Shown: positions 1 to 5,671 of the stretch, piece after piece
Layout of the letters: every line of letters starts with the position of its first letter
How positions within the stretch are numbered: position 1 is the stretch's first letter
Origin: BJ22 sp031405895
GTDB lineage: Bacteria; Planctomycetota; Planctomycetia; Pirellulales; Pirellulaceae
Length of the DNA: 9,284 bases
Assembly (NCBI GenBank): GCA_031405895.1
Contig: JANOFL010000387.1
Location: 1 to 9,284 of the forward strand
Direction of reading: 5' to 3'
Position numbers and translations under genes: made by a program
The notes under the pieces: generated by a model
Seen by the model: only the letters and a program-made list of their open reading frames with translations
Told to the model about the DNA's origin: nothing
Databases searched by the model: none

Positions 1-417
1 ACCCGCGCCGCGGTCGAGGAAGGCATCCTGCCAGGTGGGGGTGTCGCCCTGTTGCGTTGTACCGAGGTGGTCGAAAAGGCCCGCTCGTCGGCCAAAGGTG
101 ACGAGAAGATCGGCGTCGATATCGTGCTGGCCGCACTCGCCGCTCCGCTCCGCCAGATCGCCGACAACGGCGGGATCGACGGCTCGGTGGTCGTCGACAA
201 TGTTCGCGAAAAAGCGGTCAATACCGGCTTTAACGCGAACACCGGCGAGTACGTCGACATGTTCAAGGCCGGGATCATCGATCCGGTCAAGGTCGTCCGC
301 ACGGCGCTGGTCAACGCGGCCAGCATCGCCGGGTTGCTCCTGACCACCGACGCGATGGTCTCGAACCTCGATGACGACCACAAGAAGAAGCGGCTGGCCG
401 AGGGCGCAATCGCCTGA
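1..417 (+). CDS. groEL: Chaperonin GroEL (60 kDa), C-terminal fragment
   Basis: The window opens inside this gene. Frame 1 is open from base 1 and gives 138 residues ending at TGA 415-417. GroEL forms the double-ring ATP-driven folding chamber in the cytoplasm. The fragment covers the end of the equatorial domain: it starts TRAAVEEG and runs through ILPGGGVALLR, a very conserved GroEL stretch, then NTGFNANTGEYVDM, GIIDPVKVVRTAL and NAASIAGLLLTTDAMV, each matching the family. The usual Gly-Gly-Met tail is missing; the protein ends with a charged DDDHKKKRLAEGAIA tail. Planctomycetes commonly carry several GroEL paralogues, so this may be a non-canonical copy. A probable intrinsic terminator follows 28 nt after the stop, which separates it from dnaJ. 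Identity is certain; which paralogue it is cannot be told from the fragment. Confidence 0.96.
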   Translation, partial: TRAAVEEGILPGGGVALLRCTEVVEKARSSAKGDEKIGVDIVLAALAAPLRQIADNGGIDGSVVVDNVREKAVNTGFNANTGEYVDMFKAGIIDPVKVVRTALVNAASIAGLLLTTDAMVSNLDDDHKKKRLAEGAIA

Positions 418-445
418 GCGGGCCGACCAGTGCCCCGACATTCAC

Positions 446-490
446 CGGGTCATCCCTCAGCCCACTGCCGACGGATGACCCGTTCTGTTT
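446..490 (+). terminator. Probable intrinsic terminator of groEL
   Basis: Perfect 10-bp arms CGGGTCATCC (446-455) and GGATGACCCG (473-482) enclose a 17-nt loop and are followed directly by the T-rich run TTCTGTTT (483-490). The position, 28 nt past the groEL stop, fits a Rho-independent terminator ending the groEL transcript. The T-tract is interrupted by C and G, so termination strength is uncertain. Confidence 0.6.
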
Positions 491-505
491 GGGCCAGGCA
501 CCATG

Positions 506-580
506 TTTCAAATCCCAAATCTCAAGTCTCAGATTTCAAATCTCAGATTCCGGTCAATCGGGTCAATATGGTCAAATCCG
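506..580. repeat. AAATCTC-rich degenerate repeat and GGTCAAT repeats
   Basis: The groEL-dnaJ gap (418-715) holds, after the terminator, a run of degenerate units built on AAATCTC / AAATCCC (about 506-550), then three units of GGTCAA (about 552-575). It is AT-richer than its surroundings. The same AAATCTC filler occurs in the 2964-3176 element. A 76-codon open frame across it (430-660) has no coding character. Nothing else is recognised between 581 and the dnaJ ribosome site. Confidence 0.6.
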
Positions 581-715
581 GACTGCCATCACCTCTCCAC
601 CCAGCCCCTGGCCGCGGTTCCGGCAATGACCTGACCTGCCAGCGTTCCCATTCGAACTGATCTTGAACCATCATTCGCCTCCGTTCCACGTTTCGGTCTG
701 AGGAAATGACCGTCG

Positions 716-1852
716 ATGGCCAAGCGTGACTATTACGAAGTGCTCGGGGTCGCCCGCGATGCGGCGGATCGCGACATCGCCAAGGCCTATCGCAAGCTCG
801 CCGTCAAATACCACCCCGACAGCAATCCGGGCGACGACCAGGCCCATCTGCAGTTCAAGCTTTGCGCCGAAGCCTATGAAGTCCTCAGCGATTCCGACAA
901 ACGGGGCCGCTACGACCGTTTTGGCCATGCCGGCGTGGAAGGCAACGGCGGGGGCGGCTTCCAGTCCGCCGAAGACATTTTTGCCGCGTTCGGTGACATG
1001 TTCGGCGGCAGCGGGATTTTTGGCGAAATGTTTGGCGGCGGCGCGCGCTCCGGTCGCCGGGTTCAGCGCGGCAATGATCTTCGCGTTGATGTCACGTTGA
1101 CGCTGGAAGAAGCCGCCAAAGGCATCACCCGCTCCGTCCGTTTCAACCGCAACGTCGCCTGCGCGACGTGCAGCGGCTCGGGCGGCAAGCCCGGCAGCCA
1201 GCCCCAGCGCTGCACCCAGTGCGGCGGTCGCGGCCAGGTCGTCCAGTCGGCCGGCATCCTCCGCGTCCAGACGACCTGTCCGGTCTGTCGCGGGGCCGGG
1301 TCGCGGATCACTGATCCCTGCACCGACTGTCGCGGCCAGGGCTTTCAGAAGAAAGACGTCAGCCTCGACATCGACATCCCGGCCGGCATCGACGACGGGA
1401 TGCGGGTCCGCATCCGCGGCCAGGGAGAAGCCAGCCCCAACGGCGGCCCGGCCGGCGACTGTTACTGCTTCGTCTCGGTCGAAAGCCACAAGCTTTTTCA
1501 CCGTGACGGCGGCAACCTGGTCCTGCAATGGCCGATCACGTTCACGCAAGCTGCGCTCGGTGCGGAACTCCGCGTCCCGGCCCTCGGCGGCGGTGCCGAA
1601 CCGCTCCACGTGCCGCGCGGCACGCAATCGGGTGAAGTCTTCAAGCTCACTGGTCGCGGCCTGCCCGATCCCCAGGGCGGCCGGACCGGAGACCTACTCG
1701 TTCAGACCTTCATCGAGACACCCAGGAAGATGTCGCCCGAGCAGGAAAAACTGCTTCGCCAGCTCGCCGAACTCGAACAGACCGAAGTCCAGCCGCAACG
1801 CAAAAAGTTCCTCGACCGCCTGAAGGAATATTTTTCAGTCAACACGGGCTAA
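716..1852 (+). CDS. dnaJ: Chaperone protein DnaJ (Hsp40)
   Basis: A 378-residue type I DnaJ, full length for the family. DnaJ delivers unfolded substrates to DnaK and stimulates its ATPase in the cytoplasm. The J domain covers residues about 4-70 with the essential HPD motif at 33-35. A Gly/Phe-rich segment (about 70-115) includes EDIFAAFGDMFGG. The zinc domain has four CxxCxGxG-type repeats: CATCSGSG (149), CTQCGGRG (166), CPVCRGAG (188) and CTDCRGQG (202), all eight cysteines present. The C-terminal substrate-binding domains follow. The ATG at 716 starts directly with MAKRDYYEVLGV, the normal family start, with AGGA at 701-704 upstream. The next gene is grpE, 84 nt downstream; dnaK is not between or beside them. 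A palindromic repeat begins right after the stop. Confidence 0.98.
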   Translation: MAKRDYYEVLGVARDAADRDIAKAYRKLAVKYHPDSNPGDDQAHLQFKLCAEAYEVLSDSDKRGRYDRFGHAGVEGNGGGGFQSAEDIFAAFGDMFGGSGIFGEMFGGGARSGRRVQRGNDLRVDVTLTLEEAAKGITRSVRFNRNVACATCSGSGGKPGSQPQRCTQCGGRGQVVQSAGILRVQTTCPVCRGAGSRITDPCTDCRGQGFQKKDVSLDIDIPAGIDDGMRVRIRGQGEASPNGGPAGDCYCFVSVESHKLFHRDGGNLVLQWPITFTQAALGAELRVPALGGGAEPLHVPRGTQSGEVFKLTGRGLPDPQGGRTGDLLVQTFIETPRKMSPEQEKLLRQLAELEQTEVQPQRKKFLDRLKEYFSVNTG

Positions 1853-1853
1853 C

Positions 1854-1881
1854 GTGGGACAGGCTTCCAGCCTGTCAGTCC
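1854..1881 (+). repeat. TCC-loop palindromic repeat at dnaJ stop (family A)
   Basis: Perfect 8-bp arms GACAGGCT (1858-1865) and AGCCTGTC (1869-1876) around the loop TCC, preceded by GTGG and followed by AGTCC. It begins one base after the dnaJ TAA (1850-1852). The same core recurs, inverted, at 8571-8589 and 8601-8619, and degenerate at 4178-4200 and 8491-8510. It resembles a REP element; without a T-tract it is not a standard intrinsic terminator. Confidence 0.75.
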
Positions 1882-1936
1882 GCACCCAATTCCATTTCCA
1901 GTTCGCCGACAGCGCAACAAAGCGCTCCGGGCATCC

Positions 1937-2488
1937 ATGAGCACCGACCCAAGCCAGGAAGACTTTGATCCCGTCCTCGACCGCGGCGGCGAATCTGCGC
2001 TCGACGTTTCGGGCGATGCATTCGCTGGTAGCCGGATCGCCAGGCTGGAAAACGAACTCGCCGATGCGGAAAAGAGGGCCCTGCTGCACCAGGCCGAACT
2101 TGAGAATTCGCGCCGCCGGATGCGGCGCGAGAGCGAGGAACTGGTCCGGTACGCGCTCGGCCCGCTGATGCTCGACGTGCTGGAGGGGCTCGACAACCTC
2201 GACCGGGCCCTGCAGGCACTCGGCACACCGTCGTCTTCGGCCGCCGACTCGTCACTGGCCAGCGGTGTCGCGATGGTCGCCCAGCAGCTGGGTCAGGCTT
2301 TGGCCCGTCATGGCTGTCTTGCCATCGACGCCGCCGGCCAGCCCTTTGACCCGCAGTTGCACCAGGCGGTCCAGATGCTCCCCAGTCCCGACGTCGCCCC
2401 CAATCATGTCCTGCAGGTTTTGCGGGCCGGCTACCGGCTGCACGACCGCGTCCTCCGCCCCGCCCAGGTCATCGTTTCGACCGGCTAA
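1937..2488 (+). CDS. grpE: GrpE nucleotide exchange factor
   Basis: A 183-residue GrpE, the factor that releases ADP from DnaK and resets the Hsp70 cycle. The N-terminal part is acidic and low in conservation. Residues about 33-70 (ARLENELADAEKRALLHQAELEN) form the long helical coiled-coil stalk used for dimerisation, ending in RRRMRRESEELVRYA. The C-terminal beta domain is clear: FDPQLHQAVQ, then VLQVLRAGYRLHDRVLRPAQVIVS, which is the family signature. The start at ATG 1937 gives a normal length; no strong Shine-Dalgarno is visible before it. It lies 84 nt downstream of dnaJ and is probably co-transcribed with it. The gene order dnaJ then grpE, without dnaK, departs from the common grpE-dnaK-dnaJ order. 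A palindromic repeat begins right after the stop. Confidence 0.95.
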   Translation: MSTDPSQEDFDPVLDRGGESALDVSGDAFAGSRIARLENELADAEKRALLHQAELENSRRRMRRESEELVRYALGPLMLDVLEGLDNLDRALQALGTPSSSAADSSLASGVAMVAQQLGQALARHGCLAIDAAGQPFDPQLHQAVQMLPSPDVAPNHVLQVLRAGYRLHDRVLRPAQVIVSTG

Positions 2489-2489
2489 C

Positions 2490-2518
2490 GTGGTGACAAA
2501 GCTCCGCTTTGTCAGTCC
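2490..2518 (+). repeat. TCC-loop palindromic repeat at grpE stop (family B)
   Basis: Arms TGACAAAGC (2494-2502) and GCTTTGTCA (2506-2514) pair perfectly over 9 bp around the loop TCC. It starts one base after the grpE TAA. Its flanks match those of the dnaJ repeat (GGCTAACGTGG before, CAGTCC after), but the stem differs on both sides in a pairing-preserving way. A half copy, GACAAAGC (7956-7963), abuts the stop of the ACT gene. Confidence 0.72.
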
Positions 2519-2554
2519 AACTGGTCCGTCCGCATCCCCTACCCTGCCGCCTCA

Positions 2555-2590
2555 CAACCACCAGCCACTAGCCACTAGTCACCAGCCACC
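2555..2590. repeat. CCACTAG/CCAGCCAC simple repeat
   Basis: Short imperfect units of CCAGCCAC and CACTAGCCACTAG lie between grpE and the fmdB-like gene. The rest of this 116-nt gap shows no ribosome site or promoter that I can defend. A related string lies at 7021-7045, inside the 3' end of the membrane zinc-ribbon gene. Confidence 0.5.
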
Positions 2591-2604
2591 TCTCCTCGCC
2601 GTCC

Positions 2605-2955
2605 ATGCCGACCTACGACTACATCTGCTCCGCCTGCGATCACCACGTCGAAATCTTCCAGAAGATCACCGACGACCCGGTAAAAAAGTGCCCGGCCTGC
2701 AAGAAGAGCAAACTGGTTCGCCAGTTCGGCACGGGTGCCGCGATCGTTTTCAAAGGCTCGGGTTTCTACCAGACCGACTACCGCAGCGAAGGCTACCGCA
2801 AAGCGGCCGAATCGGACAAACCGGCGCCGCCGCCGGCAGCTGACTCAAAGTCTGACAAGCCGGCGACCAGCTCCGAGAAACCTGCTGCAGCCGGCAGTGA
2901 TTCCACGCCGAAAGAATCGTCCAGCGGCAAGGGACGCAAGAAAAAGGCTGATTGA
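2605..2955 (+). CDS. FmdB-family zinc-ribbon protein
   Basis: A 116-residue protein beginning MPTYDYICSACDHHVEIFQ, the typical start of the FmdB/CxxC_CxxC_SSSS putative regulatory family. One zinc ribbon is formed by Cys8, Cys11, Cys29 and Cys32. The family core ends near FKGSGFYQTDYR (residues about 49-60). The rest (about 67-116) is a low-complexity tail rich in Lys, Pro, Ser and Ala ending GKGRKKKAD, likely disordered and basic. The molecular function of the family is not firmly known; the name comes from a proposed regulator of a formamidase operon. It follows grpE by 116 nt on the same strand and may be the last gene of the chaperone unit. It converges on rnc. Confidence 0.88.
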   Translation: MPTYDYICSACDHHVEIFQKITDDPVKKCPACKKSKLVRQFGTGAAIVFKGSGFYQTDYRSEGYRKAAESDKPAPPPAADSKSDKPATSSEKPAAAGSDSTPKESSSGKGRKKKAD

Positions 2956-2963
2956 CGCAGTTT

Positions 2964-3176
2964 GGCAGGGTGGGTGGAGTCCGCGAAACCCAGCGCTTGA
3001 AACGCCAGATCTCAAATCTCAAATTGGAAATCTCAAATTCTGGATCCGGGTTGGGGCAGGGTGGGTGGAGTCCGCGAAACCCAAGGCTTGGAACGCCAGA
3101 TCTCAAATCTCAAATTTGAAATCTCAAATCCGGAATCCGGAAATCTGGTGGGTTGCGAAGACTCCACCCACCCTGC
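2964..3176. repeat. Compound element: two 91-bp tandem units bounded by an inverted copy
   Basis: Two tandem units of about 91 bp start at 2964 and 3055. Each opens with the same 27 bases beginning GCAGGGTGGGTGGAGTC (2965-2991 and 3056-3082), followed by a run of AAATCTC units and a GGATCCGG/GGAATCCGG end. A third copy of the opening 27-mer lies inverted at 3150-3176 and matches at 24 of 27 positions. The whole therefore looks like a non-autonomous element with inverted ends. It almost fills the gap between the convergent stops of the fmdB-like gene (2955) and rnc (3189). Open frames through it read as repetitive, non-protein-like sequence. Confidence 0.75.
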
Positions 3177-3188
3177 TTCCCGTGCCTT

Positions 3189-3932
3189 CTAGAGTCCTGG
3201 CAGACCTGTCCCCTCGGCCATCTCCCGCTCCAGCTCTCGCAGAGCCGTTCCCGCAGCTCGTTGTTCGGCCTGTTTCTTGTTCTTGCCCCATCCCGCTTCG
3301 AATCGCCGCGTGCCGAGCTGGACCTGGACGCAGAAAGTCTTGTCGTGGTCGGGGCCGGATTCACTGACGACAAGGTAAGTCGGCGGGCGGCCGTAATCGC
3401 GCTGGACGAGTTGCTGGAGCGCGGACTTGAAGTTGGCTTCCGCGTCCAGACCCGCCGCCTCGTCAGCCTTGGCGGAGACCCGTGGCCAGAGAAAGGCCTG
3501 GGCAGCGGCCATTCCCGCGTCGAGAAAAATCGCCGCGACAATCGACTCGAACGAGTTGGCCAACAGCGAAGGGGGCAGACGACCGGGGCTGCCGACCCCT
3601 TTGCCAACCATCAGCAATTCGTCGATGCCAAGGGCGTTGGCCCATTCGGCGCAAGTCTGCCGGCTGACCACCAGCGATTTGACCCGCGTCAGGTCGCCTT
3701 CCTGCCAGGCCGGGTAGTTCTGGAACAGGTACTGGCAGGTCGTGAAGCCGAGAATCGCGTCGCCCAGAAACTCAAGCCGCTCATTCGAGCAGTCGCGATG
3801 GTTGGCCCCGGAAGAATGAGTGATGGCCAGTAATGCCAGTTCCCGCCGGAAAAAAACGTGCCCGGTTCGCCGCTCGATTTCCGCTACCGCCCAGTCCGGA
3901 TCGACCATCCGGTAGGGTTGGACTTCCGCCAT
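3189..3932 (-). CDS. rnc: Ribonuclease III
   Basis: A 247-residue RNase III, which cleaves double-stranded RNA in rRNA maturation and mRNA decay. The catalytic domain (about 13-155) has the signature NERLEFLGDA at 50-59, supplying Glu51, Glu54 and Asp58, then GDLTRVKSLVV. The second acidic site reads LLANSFESIVAAIFLDAG: Glu129 is present, but the Asp that normally precedes it by three residues (E. coli Asp114) is Asn126, encoded by AAC at 3557-3555. A dsRNA-binding domain follows (about 165-236) with NFKSALQQLVQ, TYLVVSESGPDH and KNKKQAEQRAAGTAL. ATG 3932 has only a weak GGGA upstream; Met9 is another possible start. It follows the DAHP synthase gene on the same strand after 259 nt. Its stop lies 12 nt from the 2964-3176 element. 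Confidence 0.96.
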   Translation of the reverse strand: MAEVQPYRMVDPDWAVAEIERRTGHVFFRRELALLAITHSSGANHRDCSNERLEFLGDAILGFTTCQYLFQNYPAWQEGDLTRVKSLVVSRQTCAEWANALGIDELLMVGKGVGSPGRLPPSLLANSFESIVAAIFLDAGMAAAQAFLWPRVSAKADEAAGLDAEANFKSALQQLVQRDYGRPPTYLVVSESGPDHDKTFCVQVQLGTRRFEAGWGKNKKQAEQRAAGTALRELEREMAEGTGLPGL

Positions 3933-4016
3933 GTTAATTTCCCGCCCAAGTTCGCTGGTTCAAAAGACGCGAACCGCGACGGCGCACGACGCCGCCGGCC
4001 TGACTTGCGGGCCAAC

Positions 4017-4046
4017 CCCCGAGCTGCGCGTGCGCGCAGTTCGGGG
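4017..4046. repeat. Strong GC-rich hairpin upstream of rnc
   Basis: Arms CCCCGAGCTGCGCG (4017-4030) and CGCGCAGTTCGGGG (4033-4046) pair over 14 positions with one G-T wobble. A second small palindrome GGGAC-A-GTCCC overlaps its right side. It lies 84 nt upstream of the rnc start, in a 259-nt gap (3933-4191) where no gene is seen. It could be a repeat-family member or structure in the rnc leader. Confidence 0.6.
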
Positions 4047-4130
4047 ACAGTCCCAACGTCTCGGTCCGCGTGAAATTACACCCCAATCATAGCCTGGTTC
4101 CAACATTTGAGAGGCGTCGCGCCGGTGCAC

Positions 4131-4175
4131 AAATCTGTCAGATCGGACGGATTGCTCAAATCGGACGGATCTGTG
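4131..4175. repeat. ATCGGACGGAT repeat array
   Basis: The 11-mer ATCGGACGGAT occurs at 4142-4152 and again at 4160-4170 (18-bp period), with flanking fragments AAATCTG and CAGATC. The same motif in the other orientation (CCGATCTGACCGATCC) makes up the array at 8521-8568. It lies just downstream of the DAHP synthase gene. Confidence 0.55.
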
Positions 4176-4177
4176 TC

Positions 4178-4200
4178 GACAGGCGGGACACCTATCCCAC
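4178..4200 (-). repeat. Degenerate family A repeat containing the DAHP synthase stop codon
   Basis: On the - strand the sequence reads GTGGGATAGG, TGTCC, CGCCTGTC. It matches the family A repeat at the dnaJ stop (GTGGGACAGG, CTTCC, AGCCTGTC) with a few changes that weaken the palindrome. The TAG at 4194-4192 that ends the DAHP synthase lies inside it. Confidence 0.5.
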
Positions 4201-5583
4201 ATTGGGACGCTGCATCCGTTCGGCGATCAAAAACGCCAGCTCCATCGCCTGGTCGTAGTTCAACCGGGGGTCGACCGGGCTCTTGTAGGCGCGGGTGAGA
4301 TCGGGCTCGCCCAGCTGGGTCGATCCACCGACGCACTCGGTGACGTTGTCGCCAGTCAGTTCGAGATGGACTCCGCCGAGGACCGTCCCCAGTTCGTTGT
4401 GAACATCGAAGGCTGCCAGAAGCTCTTCGAGAATCTGCTCAAAGTGCCGCGTTTTCCGGCCCTCGCGGGCGTTGACCGTGTTGCCGTGCATCGGATCGCA
4501 AGACCAGATCACAGCGAGGCCTGCCTGACGAACGGCTTCCACCAGCGGAGGAAGCAGGTCGCGGACCCGTTGATGCCCCAGCCGGTGAATGAGGGTCAAC
4601 CGTCCGGGCTGGTTATCGGGATTCAGCCGCCGGGCCAGCTCAACCAGTCGCTGCGGTTCCATGTCCGGCCCGACTTTCAGGCCGACCGGATTGGCGATGC
4701 CGCGGAAGTACTCGACGTGAGCACCGCCCGGATCGCAGGTCCGGACTCCAATCCAGGGCATGTGGGTCCCGAGGTTGTAGATCCCCGACCGGCGTGGAAC
4801 GGGCCGGGTCAGGGCCTGTTCGTAGCCAAGGTGGAGTCCTTCGTGCGAGGTGTAAACCGTCACGCCGTGGCTCTCGCGGAACTGGCTGCCGAGGACGGCT
4901 TCCATGAACTGCATCGAGCGGGTAATTGAATGGACCATCCGCCGGTATTCTTCGGCACGGCGCGAGCCGGTTGGGAAATCGAGGTCCCAGTTCTCAGGGT
5001 GATGCAGGTCGGCGAAACCGCCGCCGATCAGACTGCGGACGAAGTTGAGCTTGAGGGCCGCCTGTTCGTAGCCGCGGAGCAGCAGCTGCGGATCGGGGCG
5101 CCGGTCGCCTTCGGTGAAGCCGCTCCGGTTGACGTTGTCGCCGCGATAGACGGGCAGCGAGACACCGTTGCGGGTTTCGGTCGCAGCACTGCGGGGCTTG
5201 GCGTACTGGCCCGCCATCCGGCCGACGCGGATGACGCGCTTCATCGAGCCGTGGATCAGCACGAAGCTGAACTGGATCAGGACCTTGAGGTTGCGGACGA
5301 TGGCGGCCGTCTCGCAGTCGTCCATCGATTCGCAACAGTCACCAGCCTGCAACAGAAAGGCCTGCCCGCGGACCGCCTGGGCCAGCCCGCTCCGCAGTTC
5401 CTCGATCTCCCAGCTCGTCACCAGTGGGGGAAGCCGCCCCAGCCGGCCAAGGACCAGCTCCAGCGCGTCCGGGTCGTCGTACTGCGGCTGTTGCAGGGCC
5501 GGGAAAGAACGCCATGACCCGGGATGCCAGCCGGCGGGTGGTGCATTGCCGGTCGGGGATTCGGTCAGGCTCAACGCTGGCAC
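4192..5583 (-). CDS. aroF: 3-deoxy-7-phosphoheptulonate (DAHP) synthase, class II
   Basis: A 463-residue class II (plant/mycobacterial-type) DAHP synthase, which condenses phosphoenolpyruvate with erythrose 4-phosphate as the first step of the shikimate pathway. Conserved blocks are seen in order: PGSWRSFPALQQP (21-33), LPPLVTSWEIEEL (51-63), LLQAGDCCES (78-86) with the metal-ligand Cys83, RMAGQYAKPRS (122-132), TSHEGLHLGYEQALTR (245-260), GIANPVGLKVGP (295-306), HRLG (333-336), DPMHGNT (363-369), GVHLELTG (404-411) and DPRLN (439-443). The metal site Cys, His, Glu and Asp therefore appear intact. The length is normal. The longest frame starts at GTG 5583 with GGA nearly adjacent; the exact start is not certain. 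It lies 88 nt downstream of the HD gene, with a strong palindrome in that gap. The last codons and stop overlap a repeat. Confidence 0.95.
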   Translation of the reverse strand: MPALSLTESPTGNAPPAGWHPGSWRSFPALQQPQYDDPDALELVLGRLGRLPPLVTSWEIEELRSGLAQAVRGQAFLLQAGDCCESMDDCETAAIVRNLKVLIQFSFVLIHGSMKRVIRVGRMAGQYAKPRSAATETRNGVSLPVYRGDNVNRSGFTEGDRRPDPQLLLRGYEQAALKLNFVRSLIGGGFADLHHPENWDLDFPTGSRRAEEYRRMVHSITRSMQFMEAVLGSQFRESHGVTVYTSHEGLHLGYEQALTRPVPRRSGIYNLGTHMPWIGVRTCDPGGAHVEYFRGIANPVGLKVGPDMEPQRLVELARRLNPDNQPGRLTLIHRLGHQRVRDLLPPLVEAVRQAGLAVIWSCDPMHGNTVNAREGRKTRHFEQILEELLAAFDVHNELGTVLGGVHLELTGDNVTECVGGSTQLGEPDLTRAYKSPVDPRLNYDQAMELAFLIAERMQRPNVG

Positions 5584-5611
5584 TCCGCGGGAGTTTTGGC
5601 TGGAAATTCAG

Positions 5612-5669
5612 CGCCTGTCCGGGAACCATCCCGGAAGGGGGTCAGACCCCGATGGTTCCCGGACAGGCG
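5612..5669. repeat. REPIN-like nested palindrome with 19-bp perfect arms
   Basis: Outer arms CGCCTGTCCGGGAACCATC (5612-5630) and GATGGTTCCCGGACAGGCG (5651-5669) are perfectly complementary. The 20-nt interior contains a second perfect palindrome, GGGGTC-A-GACCCC (5638-5650). It begins 2 nt after the stop of the HD gene and ends 28 nt before the DAHP synthase GTG on the same strand. In RNA it would fold very stably, with no T-tract after it. It could be a mobile repeat, a transcript-end stabiliser, or a leader structure. Confidence 0.85.
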
Positions 5670-5671
5670 GA

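Noticed and set aside
430..660. A 76-codon open frame between groEL and dnaJ
   Set aside because: It runs through the terminator stem and the AAATCTC repeat; the translation is repeat-derived and has no ribosome site.
418..715. A CIRCE heat-shock operator or sigma-32 type promoter before dnaJ
   Set aside because: No TTAGCACTC-N9-GAGTGCTAA sequence is present, and no convincing -35/-10 pair was found.
671..1627. A 318-codon open frame on the - strand
   Set aside because: It is the antisense shadow of dnaJ, Ala/Gly/Asp-rich and without recognisable motifs.
2735..3367. A 210-codon + strand open frame spanning the fmdB-like gene end, the repeat element and rnc
   Set aside because: It overlaps two convincing genes in other frames, and its middle is translated repeat (SQISNLKSQI-type).
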